This document shows positions 48,743 to 60,778 of a DNA stretch of 64,000 nucleotides, piece after piece. Source of the DNA: Corbicula japonica (taxonomy: Eukaryota > Mollusca > Bivalvia > Venerida > Cyrenidae); contig JAZAYU010000009.1 of assembly GCA_038501625.1 (NCBI GenBank), positions 6,934,396 through 6,998,395 of the forward strand. The letters are read 5' to 3'. Both the position numbers and the translations under genes were made by a program. Numbering within the stretch: the first letter of the stretch is position 1; every line of letters starts with the position of its first letter. The notes beneath the pieces are model-generated. The model saw nothing but the letters and a program-made list of their open reading frames with translations. It made no database searches and was not told the origin of the DNA.

Positions 48743-48789
48743 TGCCACTGGAGTGTTGTGAAGACTTGTGTTAATATACCTCTTTACCA

Positions 48790-48945
48790 GTGTTTAGTGG
48801 AGATTTGATAAAGTTCTGAAGAAGAAAACGACTATTTTCCCCTTTTGTAAAATTATTCAATAAATTCACAAAAAGAAAGGCCATCCACGGAATATTTTAC
48901 ACAGGTCTGCACGCTAGGTGTTTATACTTTGTACAACCATTTTAT
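48790..48945 (+). repeat. Family A 5' fragment, diverged
   Basis: AGTGGAGATTTGATAAAGTT, AGAAAGGCCATCC, ATATTTTACACAGGTCTGCA and GCTAGGTG match the start of the 44.2-kb copy in order. Confidence 0.6.
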
Positions 48946-49051
48946 GCCCTCAGGTTCATGGGGCAATTTTGAGTTCGATTAGTTTTCTTTGTTCCTTCGA
49001 TCGTGATCTTTGTTTTATGAAATAGATGAAAAATAGAGTTGTAAACTGATA

Positions 49052-49235
49052 TTGCAAATACCTGGGAGCGAACATGCACCGTCACGGCGACAGCGCCTAG
49101 CCCTGCAACCAATTGAGCTAACCGGGACAATCCCGAAAAAGGTTGATCGGATAGACCTGATACATGTTTACGTTATCATCACTGCAAGACATCGGCAGAT
49201 AACTTTATAACACTGAGTTATTTCTTTTTTCAAAC
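49052..49235 (-). repeat. Solitary tRNA-like SINE module
   Basis: Minus strand: leader GATGATAACG...TATCAGG, TCCCGGTTAGCTCAATTGG (A box), GGGCTAGGCGCTGTCGCCGT arm, GACGGTGCATGTTCGCTCCC (B box) and GGTATTTGCAATATCA. No family A sequence directly flanks it. It shows that the module can occur on its own. Confidence 0.75.
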
Positions 49236-49689
49236 ACCGTACAATTCGTTTAAAAGACTTGGTTGTATCGTCTCGTGGATTTTTTTATTTATGTTTTTCT
49301 GTTACTACTTAATGAAATATAGTTTTTAAATACATATATTAAGACATCGTTGACATTGTTATGTCACTTTTTGCCGGCAGTAATTATAAACAACATAGTA
49401 TGTATGGGAAGTTAATACACCCACAGAAAGTCTGTTGTCAGTGTGAGATATTCCTATATTTTCTCGTTTATATTGATTTGTGCATGACATTGAACATTCA
49501 CATGCTCTTAATAGAAACATTACGCTACAAGAAGCTTTGGAGACAGAAAAACAAATAAACTTTATAAAATTAGGATTTAACAAAGCCATGAGTTCTATCA
49601 TGACAAATGATACCTCCTTAATGTCTAAGTGGATGGGTTTGTGTGAATGCATCAAGAGAAATTGTTGTTTTTTTACAACCTTGTTGAGC
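49236..49689. other. No recognisable feature
   Basis: Overlapping short ORFs on both strands show no domain. Confidence 0.4.
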
Positions 49690-49900
49690 AAGTGTTAGGG
49701 ACTTCTATCTTTAAACCTGGTTTAAAGCCTCCACAGTCAAATCTGTTTTGCGTTTGACTATTCTCCCGTAAACATCATGTTCGTCTTCCGTTAACTGTAC
49801 GTGGTGACTTCTTGTTTGAAATTGATCTAATTATAAACTTCTTTCTGCCAGTCGTGTTGTTATGTTGGAGGCAGTTTGTTCTGCGTGTGAGTTTACCCAA
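49690..49900 (+). repeat. Family A 3' fragment, old subfamily
   Basis: AAACCTGGTTTAAAGCCTCC, CGTTTGACTATTCTCCCGTA, GTTAACTGTACGTGGTGACT and TTGAAATTGATCTAATTATA match the core-to-3' part. It shares GTTATGTTGGAGGCAGTTTG with the fragment at 55212, unlike the other copies. Confidence 0.6.
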
Positions 49901-50386
49901 GTTGTTAAAATAATCTTGTTATGTCATATAAATCAAGACAATCTTTGACAAGTCATTTCAAGTTCTTTGTACTTAAGTCGTAGATAATGATATGTTTCTC
50001 ATATATGTCTTAGGAATTTCAATTGAATAAGAGAAAAAATTCCAAAGGGACTTCTCCCTTGTTTCCGTTATGCAGTTTAATTGAAAAAAAAAAGATCAAA
50101 ATATACTAATAATCTGCGTAAAACATCTTTTGAGGACGTAAATGGTAATGTATTGCTTTCTTTAAAGTTATCAACATTATCAAATGCAATATTTATATGC
50201 ATGAAATAATATCACAAAGGTTTTTTCTTTGAAACAAGGGTAATAGTCATTGTATATCAATAGATTTAAAGGGAACTTTGAACAAGAAAGATGGACACTA
50301 TTTGTGGAGTAATATTAACTTAAATAACGAAAGTGCTCAACGACCTTCAAACGTTCAACGGCCGTCATACGGAACAAACAACACTC
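49901..50386. other. No recognisable feature
   Basis: Nothing supported. Confidence 0.45.
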
Positions 50387-50907
50387 CACTCACCCAAAGT
50401 TCTAATTGGTCATCAATTGTATTTGTTTACAATTTATGCTAATTTCGTTTCTTCACTATATCAAGAGAGATCGTGAAAAGAATTGTTTTGTCTTGGAATC
50501 AATTATAAAATGTTTATAATATTTATTGATTGTATTCAATTAATGAATCCAACGCCATTAACTTACACCGCATATGTTTAAGGTATAACATTCATTCTTT
50601 ATTTGAAAGGGTATGTATTTATAAATTAGGTACTTTAAAGGGGTATTATTTTAAGAAGAAAAACTACTTTAATTAATAAGAGTTTTATGGGTGTTTGTCC
50701 TAAAGAGGGGCCTTATTAAAACCAAAAAGCATATTTGAGCAGTTTTCTGGTTGCTTGAACTTTGATTGCATGAAATTCATCTTAAGCATAGTTTTGAATA
50801 ATTTTCGGTCAATTCTTCCACAGGCAATTGTTAAGATTGAAGCTGCAACTGATGATTGTTTTTGGCAACTGATCACAAATAAGGATTAAAGTCAATGTCT
50901 TTCAGAA
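50387..50907. mobile_element. Second copy of the TA-type MITE, right end lost
   Basis: The left TIR CACTCACCCAAAGTTCT, then AATTGGTCATCAATTGTAT, ATTTCGTTTCTTCACTATAT and TCAATGTCTTTC follow 12626-13137 in order at moderate identity. The right TIR (GACCAATAAGAACTTTTGTT in copy 1) is missing. Older or damaged copy. Confidence 0.8.
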
Positions 50908-52424
50908 ATTCAATACCTGATTTATAACGCTTTTGCATTGATATATTTTTCAATCCCTTTAAAGAGGTCATTTAACAATGTCACCATGAAGTGTTTGCCT
51001 ACTTACTATCATTTGAATGCACCATCCTGTGTTGGCAGGGCTAAAACACGAAAATATTAAATAAAGCTTAATTTGTCCAGTTTAGACTAAGTTAGCTACT
51101 TCGCAGGGAAAACCATGAAAACATGAAACCTTATTGTGAAATAATCGTGATGACAGGTGTCAAAGTTTTGTTGTGGTGGTCTTTATCTGTAGATATTTTG
51201 TTTTGTCAATTTTCTGACATGGACACCCGCCAACACTTAAACCCGTACCATTTCTATTTCTGATGTGTTTTCGTGCAGCCAACATTGCGCACCATAAAAG
51301 CAGGTCTTATTTTTAGACTAGAGCAAGATATATATGTTACTTATGCCTTTAAGTTCTGGTTTTGTGCAACTTTGACACAACTTTTACTGCTACTAATCTT
51401 GTTAAGCTTCCAAAATGTTTACATATAAATATTGCTTCCTTAAACTCCCTCGACACGTCCAATACATTTTTCTTGTATTTATAACTGTCTGGTTTTATTT
51501 TTATGTATGTAAACAATATTTTCCTCATAATCGCAAAATTGATCTTCATATATAGACTCATAGTCTATTGGAAGTCATTAAGGAACTTTGGAACGCGAAA
51601 GTCAAAACTGACATTATTCATCTACCTCAAAATATCTCAATTACTTACTATATTTACCTACAAGTTCATACATGCTAGAAATTGAGAAATTTTCAGCATC
51701 ATAATATAGAAGGATAAAATATTTATATTAAACCCTGATTCTGGAAGTATCCAAACTTGAGTATGTTTGTCCCTACCATCCTTTAGTCTAGTGTGTTTTT
51801 GAAACGTTGAAAAGAATAAAAACAACAGAATCTAAAATGTTAAGCTCAGACCGAATTCTCGGAGAGTAAGCATACATTTATTAGTCAATTAATATTAATT
51901 ATTATTTGCTTCACAAAACACAGACTCATTTACAGCTGAATTACGGAGGGGTAAAGCGCATAAGTATGTTTATAATACAATAAGTTTTTTTTAAAAAAGG
52001 TGTTGTAGTGATTAAATCGTTAACACAGACGGGCATGATGGCATGTGCTTTTTTCCATGGGTCAGTGACTACATAGGATAATGGAAGGTGTGTTTGGATA
52101 TTGATTATTTACGAAATAACAGCACAAGATGGAACATTGAAGTAGATTGAAATAAATCTTTTTTTCATTTATTTTAATGTTATATTTTGACTCTTCGTAA
52201 CAGGCACTACGTTTATTCAGTTTGCAATAAATAGTTTTTATTTTTCACATGTTGTAATGGTCTTATCAAAATACAATTTTTAAGAACATTATAAGACGTT
52301 TTATTATTTAAAAAAACAAATCATTATTATTGTTATGTTTTAACACTTCAAAATATTCAAAACAATATGGCTGCTACGGTTGATTCCATTAAGTTAAATT
52401 TAAATCATCATTTTCGTCTTTTTT
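50908..52424. other. No recognisable feature
   Basis: AT-rich, nothing supported. Confidence 0.45.
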
Positions 52425-52592
52425 AACAAATCTATAGTGTATTCTATAACAAATCTATAGTGTATTCTATAACAAATCTATAGTGTATTCTATAACAAAT
52501 CTATAGTGTATTCTATAACAAATCTATAGTGTATTCTATAACAAATCTATAGTGTATTCTATAACAAATCTATAGTGTATTCTATAACAAAT
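52425..52592. repeat. 23-bp minisatellite, 7 exact units plus a partial
   Basis: The unit AACAAATCTATAGTGTATTC followed by TAT repeats seven times without a substitution (52425-52585), then AACAAAT begins an eighth. There are no spacers, so this is not a CRISPR. Identical units imply recent expansion or homogenisation. Confidence 0.98.
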
Positions 52593-52945
52593 AAAACTAT
52601 TTTACTCTAGTGAAAACAGTTTTAAAGATTTTTGTAAAAAAATATCTATAAAATAAATTAGTTTTTTTCTCAAACACCATCAAACACACAATTTACACCA
52701 TTCTTTCTTATCATAATTTAAAACCAAAAAAATTATCATAAAATTAGTTCACTTCATTTTCTTTTTTCTTTTAACCATTCTATTGATTTAAGAATTAACA
52801 GTTTCCTGTGGCGAATACGTATGACAGCGGTCGTAGTGTTGATAATGGACTTATAAATGGCTTGATTAGATTATATGATCATTCAGGGACATCATAGAAA
52901 ATATCTCCTACTCTGAGAAAGCCGCTAAACACGCGATCATTACCC
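52593..52945. other. No recognisable feature
   Basis: AT-rich, nothing supported. Confidence 0.45.
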
Positions 52946-53082
52946 AAGGTTATAAAACTGAGAATGGAAACCAGTCTCAAATCTCAAGCATCTGATTGGC
53001 TGACATGGCGACTGGTCGCTATTTCAGTCAATCAGATGCTCGAGATATGCGACTTGTTTTCAATCTCAGTTTTATAATCTTT
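52946..53082. mobile_element. 137-bp palindromic MITE, copy 2
   Basis: AAGGTTATAAAACTGAGAAT at the left pairs with the reverse complement of the right end (AAAGATTATAAAACTGAGAT). The inner stem AGCATCTGATTGGCTGA pairs with TCAGTCAATCAGATGCT. Same family as 39734-39861. Confidence 0.88.
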
Positions 53083-53729
53083 AGTCCATGACTGTTCCAG
53101 GAAATTATCATTGCTTTGTTAAGTGTTTTGACCAGAAATGAGAAGTCATAATGGATCCTTTATGAAATTGTGAAGATAATAAGGCGTTATAAAGCCAGAT
53201 ACATTTGTGGGAATTTTATACGTGCTTATTTGTACAACAATTAACCCAATTTAATCACATCAAAATGTTAACTCTATTTTGTGTTAGCTAAGAAGATATT
53301 ATACATAACGCTAGTTTTAATATTCTTAACTTATAACAAAAGCTGAGAAAAAAAATACAAATTAGAAAAACATGCACGGCAAAATGAAAATCGACGAGTG
53401 CAATTCATTTAATATTAAATTAGCCTAGAAGTGTTGCAATTCATTATCATTTGCAGTATATTTTCTTCTATCCGAAGTTTAACCGATCTTCTTACTTGGA
53501 TTTTGTATCGGCTGTGGGCAATTAGAATAATGTCGATTCCAAAACTCTGCGAGAAGATATAGATAACCAATGTCTTTACAGTTAAAACGGTGCTGTATGC
53601 GTTTCAGTGTTCCAAGAAGTTTGCACTTTTACGTATATCCTGAAAGTTGTTAGCAATAAACAAGACTCTATTTTTTTTAATTTATTTGATATCATTAACA
53701 GACATATGTGTCCGTGTCCAGTACCGGCC
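53083..53729. other. No recognisable feature
   Basis: AT-rich, nothing supported. Confidence 0.45.
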
Positions 53730-53732
53730 TTA

Positions 53733-54645
53733 GGCCGCTATTCCATACCTCCGTGAACGTGTTCGTTCCGCGTCCGTGTTCGTGTCCGCGACGTGGAACG
53801 GACACGGAGGTATGGAATAAACCCAACGTTATCTTTGGTGAGAGAAAAATCACCAATGTATAAAACCCAGATCAAAAATGATCTGTATGGTTTGACGCAT
53901 AACTTGCAGTTTTTTGCTAAATTACTACGCGACTGTGTAAAAAGGCACGCAATGTAGTTTGTAATTTATCTTGCAATTTCTGTCTTTTTTGGATAACTAT
54001 ATGCAAGTGTAATTATGATAGAGTAACACATTTTTCACAATTAAACTCAAATTGATGGTATATGTTGTCTAAATCTTTTGCCACAAAAGTGCAAATGAAA
54101 GTTATGACGTCAAAATGAAAGTTATGACGTCAAAATGAAATTTATGACGTCAGCGTGCCTGTACAGGATGGTGTTTAAAAATCCGAGTGATGGCCGCTTT
54201 CATCGAAACTTAAAATGGGCGATATTGATTAACTATAGGAGGCTTTAGTTGTAAATAAATATTTAAAACGAAACAAGTTTAATGTTGTTGACGCTTTTCC
54301 TATTTTAATTGTAAAAAATAAATAATACTTTACGCATTTTCCATGTCCTATAGCGTCTGCTGATGACATAAAGCAACCCCGATTCTTAAATGCAGTATAG
54401 CAGGGTCGTAGCTCCGCCCTAAAAATAGTTTCTATCCCAGAGTTCCTAGCGCCAACGTACACAGGTCATGTCTTGGACCGTGAACTGTGTTTTATACATT
54501 GAAAAATCACGGACACGGACGCGGAACGGACACGGAGGTATGGAATATACCCAACGATATCTTTGGTGAGTGAAAAATCGCGGACACGGACGTGGACGCG
54601 GACACGGACACGGATCACGCATCGCGGAACCATGGAATAGCGGCC
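53733..54645. mobile_element. 913-bp PIF/Harbinger-type non-autonomous element
   Basis: TIR GGCCGCTATTCCAT at the left matches the reverse complement of ATGGAATAGCGGCC at the right. TTA flanks both ends (53730-53732 and 54646-54648), the 3-bp duplication typical of PIF/Harbinger. Just inside, both ends carry arrays of GGACAC/GTGTCC hexamer words. A block GGAACGGACACGGAGGTATGG followed by CAACG(T/A)TATCTTTGGTGAG occurs twice in direct orientation (53784-53850 and 54516-54580). The centre carries three CRE-like repeats. A minus-strand frame at 54229-54462 shows no domain I recognise. Confidence 0.88.
54092..54151. repeat. Three 20-bp units, each with a TGACGTCA palindrome
   Basis: (C/A)AAATGAAAGTTATGACGTC repeats three times (one substitution in the third), giving three full TGACGTCA (CRE) sites 20 bases apart, inside the Harbinger-type element. 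Confidence 0.9.
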
Positions 54646-54648
54646 TTA

Positions 54649-55211
54649 CTGGTTGTAAGACGCGTTTAATTATGCATTCAGATCACGTTTATATATTCCT
54701 TAACCTATAATTGTATATATTATTAGTGGGTTTTTTTTACTCAATGAAATCAGCGCAAAGAGGCCTTCCGTCCAATGCCAGAATGTTTACTGTGATATTG
54801 AGCACTTTTGAGAAACAAGGATTTCATACTGTCATGGGTAATATCACCAAATTTATTACTCTATATATGCTGTCAATCTCAAAGACATTGATGTCGTTTT
54901 CCCACTTGATTGATTGTCAGGTGTCAACTTTAGATTTCGAGAAACTGTACTTTTACAGATACTATAACATCGCCCTCTTTGATTTTCTGTTAATAATTCA
55001 ATTGGCGCAAACTATACAGCAACACAAATGCTAGGTTTTCATATAATGTGCAGAACAGCCTTTAAAAGTTGTTCTTTGTTCACAAGTTTTAATAGCTTTA
55101 ATTGCTACTAAATTCATCAGTTATTATCATTGAAAAAAATAATTAATTGGTTTTTATTTCAGCAATAAATTCTAATACATCGTAATAATCATCGTAGCAA
55201 CACGACTATGC
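54649..55211. other. No recognisable feature
   Basis: An open frame at 54711-55034 (about 107 codons) has no recognisable domain or supported start. I make no gene call. Confidence 0.35.
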
Positions 55212-55318
55212 TTAGTGGTTTCTTATTTGAAACTGATCAATATCTCGTATAAACCCAAGCTCTATTTTTCTCGCCAGTTATGTTGTTTGATAAGGCAGTT
55301 TTTTCAAGTGTGACTAAT
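55212..55318 (+). repeat. Family A 3' fragment, old subfamily
   Basis: GTGGTTTCTTATTTGAAACT, GATCAATATCTCGTATAAAC and GTTATGTTGTTTGATAAGGC parallel 49808-49875. Confidence 0.5.
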
Positions 55319-57544
55319 ATTGTTACGCATGTTGCATTGTTTATATTCAGTGCATGTTCATTTACCGAGTACTTTGATGCAGGCATCTAAATCAATTATA
55401 TTTATTATGTATTTAATATTTTTATTATGTATTTAATCGAATCCAATAAAATATATAATGCAAATGTGTATTAATGTGTATAATAACTTCACTCGAAATA
55501 TCTTTGTTTAGCTTTGAATGCTATCCTAAGAAGCGTTTCACAGTCTTATGAGTGTTTAAGCTTTGGTAGATACAAAACAGGCAACCTTTTGGCAAGTTAA
55601 CATCTGGCAAGCCTTGGTTTATACAAAAACTACTATATACTTTTGGTATATACAAAATACTTTAAGTTAATTTATATAAATACAAAAAACAGGCAAGTTT
55701 TTAAACCGCTGGTTTCATATAGTGTCAGTGTAAAAGAAGAAGCAAATGCAAATGTTGTGATATTTCAGTGTGGGATACTATTTAATCCTTAAATTACATC
55801 GTTAACATTTGATTTTTGCCGACTATGTGTTGTCTTGTTAGTTACTCAATGACTAGCTGCAATACACGTTTCCAGGAGTTTGTGTGAAAAACTTAAAATC
55901 AGAGTGGCGCTATTTAAAAGTTTGAAGACATTTATTGTAGGTCATCCGTGTGGTTTTAATTAGTTTTTTTATACTGGCTCAAGTTTTAGTGCCTGATTAT
56001 TATTTTGAAATGTCGTTGTTAGAGATGTATCCATTGAAGCTTGTTTTTTAACAAAACAGACAGAGGTGTGTTTTTTACAATGAGAATGGTTGATTAATCA
56101 AAGCTGACTTCCATGTAACTTTCTATGACAGTATGATGGGCGGGAGCTTTTTATCATTGAAACGCGTATTCCCAATGGTAACTTATGGTAACTAACCGTA
56201 GTTTAATTTCTTTGTCAATTTCGTGTGGTGGCATATTTCTGCAAAAGATAACCAGATATTTATTTGTCTTTCAATGTTTCGCGCAAGTGACTTAATTTTA
56301 AATAAAAAAACTGAATTCAGATAACTAAATTATTATCTCCAAACTTTTAAATTTTCGAAAATATATATTATATGGCTGTCGCTAATGTATGACCTTGGGG
56401 ATACAGTGTCCAGCCAGCTAATGGGCTTGCCCTAGTGGTTCAAGCCAAACAACACTTTAAATTCGCTGTTTATTTGTTTTAAACACGCAAACATTCACCA
56501 TACATTTAACAACAAGACAACATCCCCTGTATTGCAGATAGCCAAACAAACGGTGAGGTCATTCTGCACGGATCGGTGGTGAGCTTTCGAAATCACAAAC
56601 AAAACGTTTTTCTGGTAATATTATGCAGTAATATGCCACCATAGTTTCGTTTATATCGGTTGATCCTATTATTTGTTTTAAATGTAAGTGGTTTTGAACT
56701 TTTTTCTTTGCTTTGTTTTCGTACTGGTCTAAGTCTGTATGTGTGGCTACTCTAAACTTTAAATATATTCTCAACAATAAAAGAAACCTGACGGTGCAAA
56801 TAAAGGATTAATCTTCCTGGAATCAAATAGACTCGCTATGTGAATTTTGAATTAAATTGAAAAATGAACCGTGTTTTGAACTTATTAGTGGTAATTCCTG
56901 TGCATGAAGCAAGTATTTTTGCCACTTGGTTTTATTGGAGGAAGCTTAAATATACATGTATCTCGAAGATTTTACTAAGAGCCAGGTCCCTCTTTTGCTG
57001 AATATATGTGATTATCAAAGTCAGAGAAATAAACTGAGCCCACCTATTCAATGGCAACTTTGCTGAGTTCGATATCACATCATTCACATGTTATCAAAAG
57101 AAATCAACGGTCATTCTTTAATTTGTCTTACATATCCCCATCTGTTATTGATCTTTATGGATGCACGTGATTTGAACTTCAGTCGAATAAACAGTGGTTT
57201 ATTTTCTGTCTAATCGTTTTAATTTAAGTTCTAGAGCATTGATGAGCATTGATGAAATCATTTTTATGATAATTTCTGGCAGCGGTCACTGGGGACAATT
57301 AATGTATTAAATGCTTTTATGCATGACTTACACTGATGAAATCAATATTATCAACGATTATTGTTTAGATGCACATACTTGAAATATTAATGTCACTAAA
57401 TGTACATTGTTACTGATGCAAAATTAATGGAACAACAGCTTTCAATTTGGAAGCAAGTTTGTGATATAATATCGTTTTCCAATATTATATACAAGAGATG
57501 AAAAGGGAACTTTGAAAGCAACCGAACAAGACTAATATGAAAAA
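55319..57544. other. No recognisable feature
   Basis: AT-rich, nothing supported. GGGCTTGCCCTAGTGGTTCA at 56421 faintly recalls a tRNA-type A box. Confidence 0.45.
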
Positions 57545-57640
57545 ATTTCAGGCTCGGTTTGATTGAGCCTGTTCATGAACAGAACTGGAAATGCATATTA
57601 CCATCCCGCCTAACCCCGGGTTGAGCGCAACTCAATATTT
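57545..57640 (+). repeat. Family C copy 4
   Basis: GATTGAGCCTGTTCATGAAC, then GGAAATGCATATTACC, CCCGCCTAACCCCGGGTTGA and GCGCAACTC. Best match to copy 1 at 7456. Confidence 0.65.
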
Positions 57641-57854
57641 AAACCAAAAAAACAGGCGCTGCTAACAAACAAGCGCTGCTAAACAATATCAAAATCTATG
57701 CAATGTACTTAGCATCTGACAGATACCGTAAAACTAAGAAAACTGAAAGTTTATGCCATTTATTTTGATTTTGATTGCAATATTTTAATTGCGACTAGCA
57801 TTTCTGCATATATTCTCGGTGAAACCAGTACTCGCGCGAAATGTAGATTGGGAA
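57641..57854. other. No recognisable feature
   Basis: Nothing supported. Confidence 0.4.
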
Positions 57855-57940
57855 ATCTGCAGAAGAATATAATCCCTTGTGGTATTCGAACCCGCATAAG
57901 TTGGAGTCCGACGCTTTAGGTATCGCTTTGATATTTCTGC
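57855..57940 (-). repeat. 3' half of a tRNA-like sequence (SINE remnant)
   Basis: On the minus strand AGCGTCGGACTCCAACTTAT followed by GCGGGTTCGAATACC contains a consensus B box and an anticodon-arm-like CTCCA word resembling tRNA-Trp. The 5' half (D arm, A box) is not recognisable and no acceptor stem forms, so it is not a functional tRNA gene. Confidence 0.5.
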
Positions 57941-58159
57941 CGTTATATAACTTCAGAGCAAGCAAGTATTAGCAAACAGCCAGTTTATCATACACAACAT
58001 ATAAGTGGTTTAGATAATTAGCAATTAGATTTTTTAACTCTTTCAGACGTCACCTCTTATCATTAAAGTATTGGTTTTTCAAAAGTTTTCAATTTGTATA
58101 ACCATTATAATCTTTATTGCATTTTAAAATACCTAATGAAGAAGAATTTTGTTTTCTTT
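57941..58159. other. No recognisable feature
   Basis: AT-rich. The exact 3' end of the LINE to the right is uncertain by tens of bases. Confidence 0.4.
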
Positions 58160-58528
58160 TCAGGCCCCTTTTAGGGTAACCTCATTTATTTTACAAGCTT
58201 TGAAACATCATACATCAATCAATACAGACAACAGATTTTACAAATAAACATTATAAATCCAACAATACAGTAGATTTTACAAATAAATATACTCAAAAGG
58301 AAACTGAAACTTTTTTTAAAAAATAACAACACAATATGACATATTTGGTTTGATATATTGCAACCTTTCAGCATCATTTATAAATGACATATAACGGTAT
58401 TTCTAATAATGTCATTGTCAATAACTAAATGTTTGATATAAGAAGATTGGAAGTTTGTCAGGTATTTTCATTTCCTAAAATTTCCAAAATGTTGCAAAGA
58501 ACACCTTGTAAATTTTCATTTTTCTTAT

Positions 58529-58843
58529 TTAAACACAAGATGTTTTTTCGGCTGAGTAGTTTGTATTTAAAATAAATTTTAAATTAGATATTGTAAGGAA
58601 AGAACGACAATGTTCTCTGAATTTTGATTTATATATAAAATATTTTAATAAATTTGTAATATAATCAGTAATGCAACAATCATTATCTGAATGAAACAAA
58701 AAAGCTTTGTCTGCATCTGTCAATTTAATGTGAAAACGAGTATTGGTCCACTGTTTAACGGTTGTAATAAATAATTTGACGTGACAACACTCACAGAAAA
58801 GATGATAAATTGTTTCCGGAGATTCATTACAATATGAACACAT
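58529..58843 (-). pseudogene. C-terminal zinc knuckle of the Tx1-type LINE
   Basis: MCSYCNESPETIYHLFCECC gives the C-x2-C ... H-x4-C pattern (zf-RVT) at the end of L1/Tx1 ORF2, thought to bind nucleic acid. The frame runs about 100 residues to the stop at 58529. Confidence 0.85.
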
Positions 58844-59485
58844 ATTGCTCTGAACTTTGTTGATTTTATAAAGAAATTATTTTGTCACAAGAATTTTATT
58901 ATTTATTTTGAATTGAAAGTCTTTAAGTTTTATTTCTTCAATCTCCATTAAATTTTTATACATTGTTTTAAATTCGTTAAGGTTAAATATGCCAAAAATT
59001 GACTCCCATTTTTTTATTCGTATATGTTTTGTTGGTCACTCAAGACCTCATAAAAATCATTGCAACCTTTAGTTTGTTTAATTATAAACTTAAGATGGGT
59101 ATTTAAATGCATATTTCTTTTAAGCATTCTGAAATCTGTGTTGTTATTTCTAATTATTGTTTTCCATTCATTTGGAATATTCATTAATAATCGTTGATAA
59201 TCTAAGAAGGTACCATTGATTTTATAAATAGTTTTTAACTGATTAAAGGTGTAAAATTTGCCATTCTCATCAATAATATCAATTAAGACTTCTATATGTT
59301 TTTCAAACCTGTTCTGATAAAAAAGCGATTGATTTGAATCATTGTGATTATACCATAATGGGGAAAAAATGATACTATTTATATCATTAATTTTTTTTCT
59401 TGCAGAACAAATTCCAGCCTTCTTATACGTTTTTCCAAAATGAGTTTTTTAATTCTTTTATTTTCTTTTGAGTAAAATATGATCC
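58844..59485 (-). pseudogene. Decayed region between RT and zinc knuckle
   Basis: Stops in all minus frames; continues the ORF2 C-terminal region. Fragments such as FLTDYQRLLMNIPNEWKTII-type sequence can be read near 59150-59230 on the minus strand, but no long frame survives. Confidence 0.55.
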
Positions 59486-59680
59486 TTATGTTAAAATTTC
59501 ATTGCTGTCAAAATTCGCCAAAGCTTTCCAACTTTCGCATTTTGAAGTGACTAGTTTTTTAAGCCAACATAGTTTTAAACTATAGATGAACAATTTTAAA
59601 TCCGTCATACCAAGACCTCCTTTTTCAATATTTTTTACAGATTGTGTTCTTTTGATTTTATCGGGCCCGTTGTTCCACAA
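59486..59680 (-). pseudogene. Post-RT segment of the Tx1-type LINE
   Basis: WNNGPDKIKRTQSVKNIEKG followed by GLGMTDLKLFIYSLKLCWLK is the conserved block just after the RT thumb in L1/Tx1 elements. It is in a different frame from the RT core, with a break at about 59683. Confidence 0.88.
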
Positions 59681-59686
59681 GAATTT

Positions 59687-60778
59687 TTAACAGTTTTGTT
59701 CAATGTAGGTTAATAAATCGGCTGGTGGATTCGGAAGAGAAATAAACAGATGTACAAATCTTGATATAATGAGAAACTTAATGACAGTGATTTTCCCAAA
59801 TAAAGTTAGATTCCTCTTCGACCAGGTATTAAAAGTATTTTCACATTTTAATTTAATTTCATTACTATTTAGTTCCAATATTTTTGAAACGTCTGCAGAA
59901 AAATTTACTCCAAGTGTTTTAATAGGTTCTGATGTCCAATCTAAAGCCACATCATTGCATAATTTAGTTTCTGAGCCAATCATGGAACCAAACCACATTG
60001 CTTTCGTTTTGTCTACATTTATTTGTAAAACAGACATGTGATAGTATCTGTCCAAAGTCAATAAACAAGATCTAAGTGAAATTTCAGTACCATTTGAAAA
60101 GATTTGAGTGTCATCGGCATACTGACTTATTTTATGTTTTTTATTATTTAAGTAGACTCCCTTCAATAATTTATTATTCCTTATCATAAGACCTAGTATT
60201 TCTGCACAGAGGATAAAGATGTAAGGGGAAATTGGGCCTCCTTGTCTGCAACCGCGAAAGATTTTGAAGAATTCTGATAAAAAAACATTCTGAGAGATAC
60301 ATGTTTCTGACCCACTTTGAAACAGACTTATCCATCGCTTAAATGATGCACCAAACTTGTAAAAGGAAAGAACTTTATGAATAAATTTCCATGATATAGA
60401 GTCAAATGCCTGTTTAAAATCTATTGAGAGTAATAACCCATTTTTCTGTTGAAGCGTTGATTCAAACAAAATGTCAAATACAAGACGTAAATTCTCGCCA
60501 ATGAATCTGCCAGCAATAAATCCTTTTTGGTCAGTGTGAATAATTTCATCTAATATTTTTTTCAACCGATTTGCAAATACAGACGAAGCGAGTTTATAAA
60601 CAACATTTAAAAGAGATATTGGTCTCATATTTTTTAAAAATGATCTGTCTTTATTTGATTTTGGTAAACATGTAATTACCGCTGTGACCGATAGTTTTCC
60701 ACTTCTATATGCATTATTATTTAAAGAACCTGAAACAAATTTTGATATGTCTTTCCAGAAAAAATTTAAAATATTCAA
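59687..60778 (-). pseudogene. Reverse transcriptase core of the Tx1-type LINE
   Basis: A 363-residue open segment. Positions in it: TCLPKSNKDRSFLKNMRPIS at 36-55 and LLNVVYK at 56-62 (RT motifs 1-2), GLLLSIDFKQAFDSISW at 114-130 (motif A aspartate), RGCRQGGPISPYIF at 175-188, SQYADDTQIF at 218-227 (catalytic YADD intact), MSVLQINVDKTKAMWFGSM near 249-267. The catalytic centre is intact in this segment, but the full ORF2 is broken on both sides. The Met at the start of the frame is internal, not a true start. Confidence 0.92.

Noticed and set aside
52425..52592. CRISPR array
   Set aside because: The repeats are contiguous with no spacers, and the genome is eukaryotic.
54711..55034. 107-residue ORF with hydrophobic stretches
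   Set aside because: Starts at a non-ATG codon, no signal peptide or family motif, composition equal to intergenic sequence.
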